64,000 bases of DNA from Paenibacillus hamazuiensis (GCF_023276405.1 NZ_JALRMO010000001.1:5298501-5362500), one strand, 5' to 3'; numbered from the stretch's first letter, positions 36,004 to 45,411 are shown. Notes: generated by a model from the letters alone, not told the origin. Program-made: numbers and translations.

Positions 36004-37026
36004 ATGTCCAACAGTTCATTTTTCGCCGGCGCATCGGGTGATTTTCATACATTTCAATTCCGCGCGATGAACACCCGGATCGATATGGCGTTCTATTGCA
36101 AGTCCGAACAGGCGGCAAGGCTGGAGGAGACCGCTGCGCACTGGTTTCAAAATACGGAGGAGCGGTTTAGCCGGTTTCGGGAGCAAAGCGAGCTGAGTCA
36201 CCTGAACCGGCTCGCCGGGGAACGCTGCATGGTGTCCGACGCGATGATGGAGGTGCTGAGGCTTGCCGATGCGTACCGCGAGCTGACGGGCGGCGCATTC
36301 GATCCGCTCATCCTGAACGCCCTCCATGCGGCCGGATACTCGGAATCGTTCGAGCTGCTGAAGCAGCATCCCGATTTAGCCGCGGCGGAGCCGGCAAAAT
36401 CTGTTCAGGGCAGCACCGCATCCATGCAGCTTAATCCGGTGATGAAATCGGTTCAGCTGCCGGCGCAAAGCGGACTCGATCTCGGCGGCATTGTGAAAAG
36501 CTGGGCCGTACGTCGCCTTGCCGAGCATCTCCGCAAAGAGCTGTTCATCGAACGCGGATTCGTGAACGCCGGAGGCGACCTGGCCGCATGGGGCCCGCGG
36601 GATGAGGTTGCCGATCCTTGGCGGATCGGCATCGAACATCCGTGGGATACCGATGCCGACGCCGGTATCATCGCGCTTGTCAGCGGTGCCGCAGCCACCT
36701 CCAGCAAGCTCGGACGCAAATGGGCTGCCGCCGCGGGACCGATGCATCATCTGATCGATCCGCGAACGATGCGCCCGAGCGATAGCGACGTCGCCCAATG
36801 CACGGTGACCGGCAAAGATGTCGTGGCCTGCGAGGTATGGGCGAAGGCGATATGCATCCTCGGTCTGGACGACGGGCTCGAGCTGTTTGCCCGCAAGGCG
36901 GAAGATTGCGAAGCGCTTGTGTTTACCCAGGACCGGCAATCCCATCTGTTCGCCTCGCCGGAATCGATCGGAACCCGTTGGCAGGGCGTCCGGTACGATC
37001 ATTTCAGAGAGCCCGCAAGGGCATAA
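36004..37026 (+). CDS. apbE: ApbE-family FAD:protein FMN transferase
   Basis: 340 residues. ApbE proteins attach FMN to Thr/Ser of partner proteins. Motifs in order: FRAMNTRIDM, LTGGAFDPLIL, LDLGGIVKSWAV, GFVNAGGDLAAWG, HLIDPRTMRPSD. The final metal-site segment reads VVACEVWAKAICILG, where the family usually has Asp-Ala-Leu-(Ala/Ser)-Thr-Ala, so the usual Asp and Thr ligands are changed to Glu and Lys. No signal peptide or lipobox is seen, unlike most exported ApbE. RBS AAAAGGAGAG. Function is likely but not certain. Confidence 0.88.
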   Translation: MSNSSFFAGASGDFHTFQFRAMNTRIDMAFYCKSEQAARLEETAAHWFQNTEERFSRFREQSELSHLNRLAGERCMVSDAMMEVLRLADAYRELTGGAFDPLILNALHAAGYSESFELLKQHPDLAAAEPAKSVQGSTASMQLNPVMKSVQLPAQSGLDLGGIVKSWAVRRLAEHLRKELFIERGFVNAGGDLAAWGPRDEVADPWRIGIEHPWDTDADAGIIALVSGAAATSSKLGRKWAAAAGPMHHLIDPRTMRPSDSDVAQCTVTGKDVVACEVWAKAICILGLDDGLELFARKAEDCEALVFTQDRQSHLFASPESIGTRWQGVRYDHFREPARA

Positions 37027-37123
37027 GAAGCTTATAAAAAGAGCACCCCTGAAGCCGCTCCCGGCATGAATGCATGGGCATGGCTTTTTACAGGGGATTT
37101 AGGATAGAGGAGATTGAAAGCTA

Positions 37124-37696
37124 ATGATACAATGGATTGTTCATTTACCGTTATGGCAAATTATCCGCAGTCTCGGAATCGTCTCTTACGTGCTGCTCGC
37201 CGCCGGCATTTGTCTCGGTATTCTGTACAGCTTCCCGGTATGGCAGGGCAGAACCAAAGCGCAGCTGTTTAAGCTGCACACCTTCTTCACGGTGGCCGGT
37301 ACCGGCATCGGTTTGCTGCACGGCATGGTCACCGTCATCGACACGTATATGCCGTTTTCGTGGAGCGAGGTGCTTATTCCGTTTGCGGCGAAGCACGATC
37401 CCGTTCTGACCGGACTCGGCACGCTGGCCGGCTACGGCCTGCTGGTGCTTATTTTCACTTCGGACATTCGCCATAAGCTGAAAAAGCCGCTCTGGTACGC
37501 CATTCACTTGTTATCGTACCCGATTTTGGCGATCTCTTTCATTCACGGTTATTTTGAAGGCACCGATACGGCGAGTCTCGGTATTCGCTGGATGTACGTG
37601 CTGTCGATGGGCGCTGTCGTACTGCTTACCATACTGCGGGCGATGATGCGCAGCGAAGGCGGCGGTGGCTTGGCCGCCCGTCAAGCAGGCCGATAG
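37124..37696 (+). CDS. Ferric-reductase-like transmembrane cytochrome b
   Basis: 190 residues, six membrane helices. Candidate haem ligands lie in helix pairs: KLHTFF and GLLHGMV (about residues 52 and 65), YAIHLLSYP and FIHGYFEG (about 127 and 140). This is the bare ferric reductase domain without the usual cytosolic FAD/NAD module, so electrons must come from elsewhere, perhaps a flavinylated partner. It ends the operon. RBS AGAGGAG. Confidence 0.85.
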   Translation: MIQWIVHLPLWQIIRSLGIVSYVLLAAGICLGILYSFPVWQGRTKAQLFKLHTFFTVAGTGIGLLHGMVTVIDTYMPFSWSEVLIPFAAKHDPVLTGLGTLAGYGLLVLIFTSDIRHKLKKPLWYAIHLLSYPILAISFIHGYFEGTDTASLGIRWMYVLSMGAVVLLTILRAMMRSEGGGGLAARQAGR

Positions 37697-37704
37697 CCTG
37701 CAAT

Positions 37705-37741
37705 AAAGCCCCTGGCCTCATTACGGAAGCCAGGGGCTTTT
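37705..37741. terminator. Terminator between convergent operons
   Basis: AAAGCCCCTGGC / GCCAGGGGCTTT stem with T on the plus and A on the minus side, directly after the cytochrome gene. Confidence 0.85.
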
Positions 37742-37760
37742 CAAATGCAAGAAGATCTCT

Positions 37761-39281
37761 CTACGCCGTATGGCCGGCAGGAGCCGGTTCGCCATGCGGC
37801 GTGCGCTTCACGTAGCGGCCGGGGCCTGCGATTACCGCCGCGGCAATGCCAATGGCGGCGAACACGATGCTTAGGACGAAGCCGTGATTGATCGCCGTAC
37901 CGAGCGAATCGCGGATGAACGCCAGCACACTCGGCGGAACGGCGTCGCTTGCGCGAACGAGCAGCTGCGGATCGGCCATCCTTTCGATCTGATCGGCGGG
38001 AATATGGTTCGCTTCCGCGCCGGACTGGATCAGGCCCTTATAGTTGTTATTGACAATCGTCGCCATGATCGAGGCTCCAAGTACGCCGCCGATGTTGCGC
38101 CAAAAGCCGACGATGGACGAGCTGATGCCGATATATTTACGGTCCACGCTCATCGCGACGGCGTTTTGTGCGACACTCATCAGCGGACCGATCGCACAGA
38201 GACCAAGGATGACCATCAGTCCGGCCAAATACCACGGCGATGCGGTGTGAGCGATTTGGGTCAGCAAAATGCTTACGATCGCCCCCGCCGTCATGGAGAA
38301 GGCCATAATCACCCGGAAGCTGAAAAATTGCATCAGCGTACCGAACGTAATCGCCCCGGGCATCAGGGAAAACATCATCGGCGTCAGCATACCGTTGGAA
38401 TTCGACTGGCCCAGCACCGCCGTCGAGAATACCGGCAAATAAGTGATTGCGGAAAACATGATCGCCCCTTGACAAAGGCAGGCTAACGTCATGCCAACGA
38501 TCATCCGGTTTTTGAACAGCGCAAGCGGCAGCACCGGCTCCTTCGCCCGGCGCTCCACCAACACGAACAGCACGCCGACGACAAGAAATACCGCAAACAA
38601 GGAAATCTCCTGCCACGAGCCCCACGCGAACTGTTTGCCGCCCCACTCCAGTCCCAGCATAAGCGCCACGCTCGAGACGATCAGAGTCGCCGTACCCAAA
38701 TAATCGACGCTCGGACGGCGCTCGGATCTCGATTCTTTCAGCGCAAACAGCAGCGTAAGAAACGACACGATACCCAGCGGCACGTTGACGTAAAAGCACC
38801 ACCGCCAGCCCCAATATTCGGCGAGAAGTGTGCCGATCTGTGGTCCGGCGACCGAAGAAATTCCAAAAATGCCGGCAAATACTCCTGACAACCGCCCGGC
38901 CTGCTTCGGATCGGTAAACAGCGTAAAAATGATCGTAAAGCTGATCGGAAACAGCGCTCCCGACCCGATCCCCTGAATCGCCCTGTATACGATGAGCTGC
39001 GTCATCGATTGAGCTGTCCCGCAGAGCGCCGAGCCGATCAGAAAGATGCCGATCCCGATCAAATAAAACAGCTTCCGCCCGAACAAATCCGACATTTTGC
39101 CGAATACGAGCATGGTGCTGGTTGCGGCCAACATGTAGGCGGTGAATACCCAGCTGATTTTATCAAACCCGTTAATATCTTTAATAATATGGCTGATCGC
39201 CGCCGAAGTGATCGTGTTGTCCAGCGATGCCATCAGCAGCCCCAGCGCCATCGCCAGCAAGATCAAACCTTTTTTCTCCAT
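37761..39281 (-). CDS. MFS multidrug efflux transporter, DHA2 (14-TMS) type
   Basis: 506 residues with about 14 membrane helices. Motif A is at GKMSDLFGRKLFYLIG, motif C-like GIFGISSVAGPQIGTLL, and the N-terminal LLMASLDNTITSAAI with its membrane Asp is the DHA2 signature. It should export lipophilic drugs or other toxic compounds. It lies 36 bases after the PadR-family gene, so it is probably autoregulated with it. Confidence 0.94.
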   Translation of the reverse strand: MEKKGLILLAMALGLLMASLDNTITSAAISHIIKDINGFDKISWVFTAYMLAATSTMLVFGKMSDLFGRKLFYLIGIGIFLIGSALCGTAQSMTQLIVYRAIQGIGSGALFPISFTIIFTLFTDPKQAGRLSGVFAGIFGISSVAGPQIGTLLAEYWGWRWCFYVNVPLGIVSFLTLLFALKESRSERRPSVDYLGTATLIVSSVALMLGLEWGGKQFAWGSWQEISLFAVFLVVGVLFVLVERRAKEPVLPLALFKNRMIVGMTLACLCQGAIMFSAITYLPVFSTAVLGQSNSNGMLTPMMFSLMPGAITFGTLMQFFSFRVIMAFSMTAGAIVSILLTQIAHTASPWYLAGLMVILGLCAIGPLMSVAQNAVAMSVDRKYIGISSSIVGFWRNIGGVLGASIMATIVNNNYKGLIQSGAEANHIPADQIERMADPQLLVRASDAVPPSVLAFIRDSLGTAINHGFVLSIVFAAIGIAAAVIAGPGRYVKRTPHGEPAPAGHTA

Positions 39282-39317
39282 ATCCCGCCGCTCCTCTTCC
39301 TTCGTCTTCTTTCTGTC

Positions 39318-39857
39318 TCACTCTTTTTCTAACTCTCCGTCTAACGCTTTGATGTCGTTTAGCCCTTCGTTCAATACCTTCAGGCGCGCTTTGCAGCTTT
39401 CGATTCCCAATCGAACGCAGATGATCTGCGTTGCGCTCTTCTTATCCTTGAGGCGCCCGTATATGTCCTCGAGGGACTGCAGCGTTCGGGTCGTCTTATC
39501 GATCGCTTTGCTCAGCCATTCCGAGACGTGCTCCCGATCCGCCAACCCGCCAAAGTAGAGCCTGACCATAAAGTCCGATTTGATCTCCTCGGGCTGCAAT
39601 TCACTGTTCAAATATTCCCGGAACTGCCTTCTCCCCTCCTCGGTGATCGTATATACATGTTTGTTCGGCTTGCCTTCCTGAATGATGCTTTCCTTTGTAA
39701 TTAATCCTTGCTGCTCCATCTTGGCAAGCATCGGATAAATGGTGCCGAAGCTGGCGTTATAAAAATAAGAAAACACCGTCTCCAGCAGCCGCTTGATGTC
39801 GTAGCCGGCCGAGCTTTGATTCATCAAAATCCCCAAGATGACATCCTGGCTGGTCAT
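39318..39857 (-). CDS. PadR-family transcriptional regulator
   Basis: 179 residues. N-terminal winged helix (VILGILMNQSSAGYDIKRLL, ASFGTIYPMLAKMEQQGLI, YTITEEGRRQF) and a long helical C-terminal Vir-like dimer domain, as in subfamily-2 PadR. Such proteins repress a neighbouring efflux pump until the ligand binds. A perfect palindrome covers its own -35. Confidence 0.95.
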   Translation of the reverse strand: MTSQDVILGILMNQSSAGYDIKRLLETVFSYFYNASFGTIYPMLAKMEQQGLITKESIIQEGKPNKHVYTITEEGRRQFREYLNSELQPEEIKSDFMVRLYFGGLADREHVSEWLSKAIDKTTRTLQSLEDIYGRLKDKKSATQIICVRLGIESCKARLKVLNEGLNDIKALDGELEKE

Positions 39858-39888
39858 GTCTGGAACCCCCTTTCATGATTGCATCTAT

Positions 39889-39927
39889 AATTTACCAAAA
39901 ACATTATATCGAGTCAATATATATTGA
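39889..39927 (-). promoter_or_regulatory. padR-MFS promoter with overlapping palindromic operator
   Basis: Minus strand: TTGACT (39912-39917), 17 bases, TAAATT (39889-39894). The 14-bp perfect palindrome TCAATATATATTGA (39914-39927) shares the first bases of the -35, well placed for autorepression. From here to 40212 I see no gene or further signal. Confidence 0.7.
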
Positions 39928-40212
39928 TATAATATATTACTAATCCAATATATAAACGAACCAACCAGGAATGCATCAGGGCTGGTCCAATCCGTTTGCA
40001 CTATAATCAAATCAGTTGCGAAAAACGTTCCGTTCCATTTCAATTAAATGGAGAGTAGTGAAGCTCGTATTCGAGATCAAAGGCTGCGCATCACACGTCT
40101 GCGATATGGGCCGGCAAAAATACTGTGACGGAGTTAAACCACGAAACGTTGCATGTTACGGGCTATTATGCAATGAGCTTGCTTATCACCGATTCCAATG
40201 TGTCTGCGGGGC

Positions 40213-40247
40213 AAAAAAAATCCCACCCTGCACTTCAGGGTGGGATT
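40213..40247 (-). terminator. Terminator of the TerC-family gene
   Basis: AATCCCACCCTG-CACTT-CAGGGTGGGATT with T8 on the minus strand. Confidence 0.92.
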
Positions 40248-40272
40248 GTCATGTATTCCGCTAACCGCTCCG

Positions 40273-40968
40273 CTACACCGCTTCCTCCGGCACAGCCTCG
40301 CGTTTATGCCTTTTCTCCAGCAGCTTGCCGACACCGATGACCGCCGCCGCCAAAATGACGGGTACCGCGTAATGCGCTGCCGGCACCGTCGTCTCCACCC
40401 AATGGGAGATCGCGTCATCGCTCAGAATCATCTCCCCGGCCGTATAGCCGAGCAGCGCAACCCCAAGCAGCACGATGATCGGGAAGCGGTTCATGAGGCT
40501 CATCAGCAGTTGGCTGCCCCAGATGATCAGCGGGATGCTGATGGCCAGTCCAAGCCCGATCAGCAGCAGGCTGCCCGATGCCGCCCCGGCTACGGCCAGC
40601 ACGTTGTCGAGGCTCATCACGAGGTCGGCGACGATGATCGTTTTGATCGCCGTTCCCAGATGTTGGCTGGACTCCAGCTTTTCGCCGCCTTCGTCGCCGC
40701 CCATCAGCTTAATCGCAATCCAGAGCAGCATCAACCCGCCGGCTACCTGCACGAACGGAATTTGCAGCAGCCAGACGGCCACGAACGTCAGGATGACGCG
40801 CAGCACGATGGCGCCGAAGCTGCCGAGAAATACGGCTTTTTTCTGCTGCTCGGCGGGAAGGTTGCGGCAGGCCAAGGCGATAACGACCGCGTTGTCGCCG
40901 CTTAAGACGATATTGATCAGTATAATTTTCAGCAGTCCCAGTATAAACCATTGCACGTCCATTTCCAT
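40273..40968 (-). CDS. TerC-family integral membrane protein (YjbE-like)
   Basis: 231 residues, seven membrane helices. The two signature motifs NIVLSGDNAVVIALA and DLVMSLDNVLAVAGAA carry the membrane Asp pairs used for metal binding. The family is linked to manganese export and metalation of exported proteins. It follows the AEC gene by 32 bases. The RBS (AAGGAAGGGA) is about 12 bases from the ATG, rather far. Confidence 0.92.
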   Translation of the reverse strand: MEMDVQWFILGLLKIILINIVLSGDNAVVIALACRNLPAEQQKKAVFLGSFGAIVLRVILTFVAVWLLQIPFVQVAGGLMLLWIAIKLMGGDEGGEKLESSQHLGTAIKTIIVADLVMSLDNVLAVAGAASGSLLLIGLGLAISIPLIIWGSQLLMSLMNRFPIIVLLGVALLGYTAGEMILSDDAISHWVETTVPAAHYAVPVILAAAVIGVGKLLEKRHKREAVPEEAV

Positions 40969-41000
40969 AGCGGCCGTTAGTCCCTTCCTTTACCTATTTT

Positions 41001-41924
41001 TTAAAACCAAATTTTCGCCAAATACACAACGACCGCAACAGTCACGCTGCTGAAGATCGTTGAGACCAGCACGACCTGAGCCGCGTATTCCGGGTGATTA
41101 TCGTACTCCAGCGCAAAAACCGCGCTGTTGCGGGAGGTCGGAAACGAGCTGGCGATGAACAGCGCCTGGGCGGTCGTTCCCTTGATGCCGAGTGCGAATA
41201 TGATCAGCAAAGCGACAGCCGGTGCCATCAGCAGGCGGCAAGCCAGGCTTAGCGCGAGCGACAAGTTGATGCGGGTCAGCCGCAAATATGCGCTTTGCGC
41301 ACCGAGCGTGACGAGTGCGATCGCCAGAAACGCTTCGGACACGTTTTGCACCGGCGTCCACATAAAGGAAGGCAGCTTGATATCGAGCGAATGCAGCGTC
41401 CATCCCAATATGACCGCATAAAAAACCGGATTTTTCGCGAGTTCCTTCAGCGCCTTCCAGCCGGGGCTGTTCACGGCCACCGCATTCATCAGACCGTATG
41501 TATTGGTCAGCAAATTTTGGTAGATCATAACCACCACCTGGATCGAAGCGCCAAGCGGGTTGCCCTGAAACACGAGCTGGCTCACCGGCAGGCCGAAGTT
41601 GCCCGAATTGATCAGAACGACGCTGTTTTTGAAGCTGGACGACAATCCCTTGTCGAATTTCGCAAGCTTGGCCACCCCTGTGCTGAGAATAACCAGAAGG
41701 GCGCTTTGCAGCAGCAAAAACAGAAGAATGTCCGCCAGGACCCCACCTTCCAGTTTGCTTTGATACATATTGGCGAAGCTGACCGCCGGCATCAAAAAGT
41801 ATGCGTTCAGCTTGGACAACGTGTTCATATCGAACTTGAACGTCCGGTGCAGAAAGACGCCCGCTCCGATCAGAAGGAACACCGGCAAAATCACATTTAC
41901 GACAATCAGTAAGAAAACTTCCAT
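41001..41924 (-). CDS. AEC-family (auxin efflux carrier type) transporter
   Basis: 307 residues, ten membrane helices in two five-helix halves, with the family's Pro/Asn-containing crossover segments (VVLINSGNFGLPVSQLVF and FIASSFPTSRNSAVFALEY). Bacterial members carry malate, malonate or other small acids, which fits the tctCBA genes directly upstream. The start at 41924 has GGGAGTG upstream; a longer frame to 41963 lacks an RBS. Substrate not determined. Confidence 0.88.
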   Translation of the reverse strand: MEVFLLIVVNVILPVFLLIGAGVFLHRTFKFDMNTLSKLNAYFLMPAVSFANMYQSKLEGGVLADILLFLLLQSALLVILSTGVAKLAKFDKGLSSSFKNSVVLINSGNFGLPVSQLVFQGNPLGASIQVVVMIYQNLLTNTYGLMNAVAVNSPGWKALKELAKNPVFYAVILGWTLHSLDIKLPSFMWTPVQNVSEAFLAIALVTLGAQSAYLRLTRINLSLALSLACRLLMAPAVALLIIFALGIKGTTAQALFIASSFPTSRNSAVFALEYDNHPEYAAQVVLVSTIFSSVTVAVVVYLAKIWF

Positions 41925-41951
41925 CTTGCTGCACTCCCACTCTGTGAAACA

Positions 41952-41977
41952 GCAAAACCCCATGGTTAGGGGTTTTG
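41952..41977 (-). terminator. Terminator of tctCBA
   Basis: GCAAAACCCC / GGGGTTTTGC stem directly after tctA. The T-run is weak, so read-through to the AEC and TerC genes is possible. Confidence 0.65.
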
Positions 41978-41990
41978 CCGGAGGGTTGTA

Positions 41991-43517
41991 TTAACCTTCT
42001 TCGTTGACAAGCACGTTTTTGCCTCTCATTTTCAAAATCAGCGGAATGAGAATCCACAGCGCGCCGATGATCAAAAAGACGAGGGATACCGGCTTTTGCA
42101 GGAAAATCATAAAGTCTCCGTTCGAAATCGTCAGCGCCCGCCGCATGTTGTTTTCCATCATCGGGCCCAAAATGAGGCCGAGCACCATCGGAGCCAGCGG
42201 GAAATCGTTTTTCGCGAGGAAGTAACCGACCAAACCGCAGCCCATGATGAGCATCAAATCGAAGGTGGAATACTGCACCGCGTAAACGCCGAATACGGAA
42301 AAGACGATGATCAAAGGAATCAAATATTTCGCCGGCGTCTCGATAACCTTCGCGAATATTTTAACAAGCGGCATGTTCAAAATAAGCAGCATCAGGTTGC
42401 CGACGAACATACTGGCGATAACGCCCCATGCCAGCTGCGGATGATCCGTGAACAAAAGCGGACCCGGCTGCACGTTGTACATAATGAATGCGCCCATCAA
42501 AATCGCCGTCGTTCCGGACGACGGAATGCCCAGCGTGAGCAGCGGAATCATCGCGCCGCCGGCAGCGGCGTTATTCGCCGATTCCGGGGAAGCGACTCCC
42601 TCGATGGCGCCTTTGCCGAACTTGTCCGGGTTTTTGCTCAGCTTTTTCTCCACGATATAAGCGAAAAACGATGCGAGGATGGCACCCGCCCCCGGCAGAA
42701 GACCGATGAAGAAGCCGAGCACGGAGCCGCGGCCGATCGGAGCCGCGCTGTCCTTCAGATCCTGCTTCGTCGGAAAAATCCGGTTGATTTTGGCGATTTC
42801 GCCTTCGTTTCCTTCGCGCTCCAGTATCGTTTTAAACACTTCCCCAACCGCAAACGTACCGACCGCAACGGTCAAAAACTCCAGACCTTGATAAAGCTCC
42901 GGAATGTCGAACGTAAACCGCCCCACCCCGGAAACCTGATCGATACCGATCGTCGCCAGCAGCAAACCGAACGCCGTCATGATCAGTGCCTTGACCATCG
43001 ATTTGCCGGCGAGGCCGCTTATGGCCAGCAGCCCCAGCACCATCAGCGAGAAATATTCGGCCGGGCCGAATTTGATCGCCACCGCGGATAGCGGCTGGGC
43101 CAGGCAGATAAGGCCGATCAGCGAAATAAGACCCGCCGCGAACGAACCGATGGCGGAAATCGCCAGCGCCGCTCCGGCTCTGCCCTGGCGCGCCATCTGG
43201 TAGCCGTCCAGCGTTGTGACGACGGATGACGATTCGCCCGGCGTATTCAGCAAAATCGATGTCGTCGATCCGCCGTACATCGCACCGTAGTAAACGCCCG
43301 CGAGCAGAATGATCGAGCTGGTCGCCGCTTCTTCCGGAGACAATCCCGACGTCATCGTCGCCGTGATCGGAATGAGCAGCGCGACGCCGCTCATCGGCCC
43401 GATGCCGGGCAGTACGCCGACGACCGTTCCTATAAGCACCCCAAAAAAGACAAACACCAAATTATGCCACTGCATTGCAGTAGCGAGTCCATGAAGCAAA
43501 TAATCTACTGTGCTCAT
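41991..43517 (-). CDS. tctA: Tripartite tricarboxylate transporter large permease TctA
   Basis: 508 residues, about 12 membrane helices. Two Gly/Pro-rich repeats are diagnostic: GVLPGIGPMSGVALLIPIT near the start and GLLPGAGAILASFFAY near the middle; GSTTSILLNTPGESSSVV and GIPSSGTTAILMGA also match. It imports citrate-like carboxylates with TctB and TctC. Last gene of the operon, 15 bases after tctB. Confidence 0.96.
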   Translation of the reverse strand: MSTVDYLLHGLATAMQWHNLVFVFFGVLIGTVVGVLPGIGPMSGVALLIPITATMTSGLSPEEAATSSIILLAGVYYGAMYGGSTTSILLNTPGESSSVVTTLDGYQMARQGRAGAALAISAIGSFAAGLISLIGLICLAQPLSAVAIKFGPAEYFSLMVLGLLAISGLAGKSMVKALIMTAFGLLLATIGIDQVSGVGRFTFDIPELYQGLEFLTVAVGTFAVGEVFKTILEREGNEGEIAKINRIFPTKQDLKDSAAPIGRGSVLGFFIGLLPGAGAILASFFAYIVEKKLSKNPDKFGKGAIEGVASPESANNAAAGGAMIPLLTLGIPSSGTTAILMGAFIMYNVQPGPLLFTDHPQLAWGVIASMFVGNLMLLILNMPLVKIFAKVIETPAKYLIPLIIVFSVFGVYAVQYSTFDLMLIMGCGLVGYFLAKNDFPLAPMVLGLILGPMMENNMRRALTISNGDFMIFLQKPVSLVFLIIGALWILIPLILKMRGKNVLVNEEG

Positions 43518-43532
43518 ATGTTTTGCAACCTC

Positions 43533-43994
43533 CTACGATAAGCCGAGCCAGGTGGGAAAGCCGGGAAGCGTTCCTTCGAGCACGTTAACATAAAGAAAGT
43601 ACACTCCATAAGAAAACGCCGCGGAAATGAGGATCGATTTCCAAAGCCCGCCTCTTTGCATCGTCTGAAATCCGATCAGCAGAAACAAAAACGTGGAAAT
43701 GACAAATCCGACATCCTCCAAAAAATACGCATACAGCACGGCTGAGACAAATATGATGCCGAACCTTTTGTAATCGAGGTTCTCTTTGCGCTTTTCGCCT
43801 TTCGGACCGCGGAACGTTTCATAAATCAGGCGAACGCTCATCAGCGCCAGAAATATGCCCAATATAAACGGGAAAATATTGGCCCCGACGTTGCTTCCGT
43901 AAGCGCTGGTCGAAATGCTCCGGCTCCCGAATACGAACAGCAGGCCGATGGCGAGAAATACGATCCCGGCATAGCGGTCAAACGTCTTGTTCAT
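43533..43994 (-). CDS. tctB: Tripartite tricarboxylate transporter small permease TctB
   Basis: 153 residues with four membrane helices, standard for TctB. The start at 43994 has GGAGAGAG upstream and avoids a five-residue extension. RYAGIVFLAIGLLFVFGS and FPFILGIFLALMSVRLI are typical of the N-terminal helices. Middle gene of tctCBA. Confidence 0.92.
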   Translation of the reverse strand: MNKTFDRYAGIVFLAIGLLFVFGSRSISTSAYGSNVGANIFPFILGIFLALMSVRLIYETFRGPKGEKRKENLDYKRFGIIFVSAVLYAYFLEDVGFVISTFLFLLIGFQTMQRGGLWKSILISAAFSYGVYFLYVNVLEGTLPGFPTWLGLS

Positions 43995-44060
43995 CAATGC
44001 TCTCTCCAATCCTCAAAAAGTGATGCGACCTTTTAGCAGTGCCTTATTTCCTATGCAGCA

Positions 44061-44097
44061 AAAAAACTTGGAGGAGAAGATGGTTTCTCTTCTCCTC
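44061..44097 (-). terminator. Intercistronic hairpin between tctC and tctB
   Basis: GAGGAGAAGA / TCTTCTCCTC stem followed on the minus strand by CAAGTTTTTTT, directly after the tctC stop. It probably ends most transcripts there, giving more binding protein than permease. Confidence 0.8.
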
Positions 44098-44114
44098 TTT
44101 TGGCTAATCCTTCA

Positions 44115-45173
44115 TTATTTCTGCATGCCGAGTGCGGTCAAGATGTCCTTGACCATAGTTTCCTGCTGGCCGAGGTACGTTTTGAAATCATCCGCCTTCT
44201 TGTAATCCGTCTCCCAGTTGTTCGCTTGCATTTCCTTCTTCCACTGCTCGGAATCGACCATCTTTTTCAGCGCGTCTTCCCAATATTTTTTCGCGTCCGC
44301 GCTCATATCCTTCGGTCCGAAAATGCCGCGCCAGATGAGGAATTCGGCATCAACGCCCTGCTCTTTCATCGTCGGAATGTCCTTCATGTTGGCCAGACGC
44401 TGCGGCGCGGCTACCGCCAAGATGCGGATTTTGCCGGCTTTCACGTATTGGTCCAGCGAGGAAGCGTCCGTACCGAGCACATCCGCGTTGCCGCCGAGCA
44501 GAGCCGTTACCGCTTCGCCGCCGCCGTCGTAGGAAACGTATTTGACTTTCTTCGGATCGATGCCGTATTTGAAGGCCGGAAGAATAGCCACCAGGTGGTC
44601 CATCGAGCCCGGAGCGGAACCGCCGGCTACCGTCAGCTTGGTCGGATCGGCTTTCATATCGTCAAGCAGCGATTTCAAATCCTTGTATTTCGAATTCGCC
44701 GGAACCGCAATAGCGCCGTAATCTTTCGTCAGCTGTGCGAGCGGAGTCGTATCTTTGTAGCCGTATGGCGTATTGCCTTCCTTCTTCAGGTTGTTGATCA
44801 AAATCGGCGGCGAGCTGACGAACAATCTGTAATTGTCTTTAACATCCTTGGTCGAATATTCGGCCATGAACACGGTGCCGCCGCCGCCCGGCTTGTTTTC
44901 CACGGAAATCGTTTTGTCGACGACTTTCGCTTCCGTAAGCACTTTCGAAATCGTTCTCGCCGTCATATCCCAGCCGCCGCCTGCACCGGACGGAGCTACG
45001 ATCGTAATCGGCTTCTCCGGGTATTTGGACGCTGCTGCAGCCGGAGCGGGAGCCGCATCTTTGCCTCCTGCCGCCGGCTGCTTGCTTCCGGCATTGCCGC
45101 ACGCCATTAAGCTGACGGCAAGCACGCTGATCGAGGCGACTTTCCAACTTCTGGTCATCATCTGTTTAAACAA
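44115..45173 (-). CDS. tctC: Tripartite tricarboxylate transporter substrate-binding lipoprotein TctC
   Basis: 352 residues from a TTG start that lies seven bases after GGAGGG. Upstream in-frame ATG codons have no RBS. The lipobox LAVSLMACGN marks Cys about residue 22. The Bug-family binding domain follows (YPEKPITIVAPSGAGGGWDM, ENKPGGGGTVFMAEY, LTVAGGSAPGSMDHLV). It captures a di- or tricarboxylate for TctAB. First gene of the operon; its promoter region abuts the repeat array. Confidence 0.94.
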   Translation of the reverse strand: MFKQMMTRSWKVASISVLAVSLMACGNAGSKQPAAGGKDAAPAPAAAASKYPEKPITIVAPSGAGGGWDMTARTISKVLTEAKVVDKTISVENKPGGGGTVFMAEYSTKDVKDNYRLFVSSPPILINNLKKEGNTPYGYKDTTPLAQLTKDYGAIAVPANSKYKDLKSLLDDMKADPTKLTVAGGSAPGSMDHLVAILPAFKYGIDPKKVKYVSYDGGGEAVTALLGGNADVLGTDASSLDQYVKAGKIRILAVAAPQRLANMKDIPTMKEQGVDAEFLIWRGIFGPKDMSADAKKYWEDALKKMVDSEQWKKEMQANNWETDYKKADDFKTYLGQQETMVKDILTALGMQK

Positions 45174-45411
45174 TCTGAACCCCTCCATGAAATGTTTTTC
45201 GTGCAGAAAAAATTGGCATCTCAAGCGTCTCGAGCGCTTTTATTTATGAATGGTGCCGCTTTCTTTGAAGCGTTTTCATCGTATCATCCTTGCTTCAAAT
45301 GCGGAAGAATAACGACATATATCGCAATAAATCGATTTCGGTAATTTTGTTCATTTAATTCACGGGGGCAAGTTGATCATTCGCGAAAGGAATGTGATAG
45401 AATCGGTAGGA

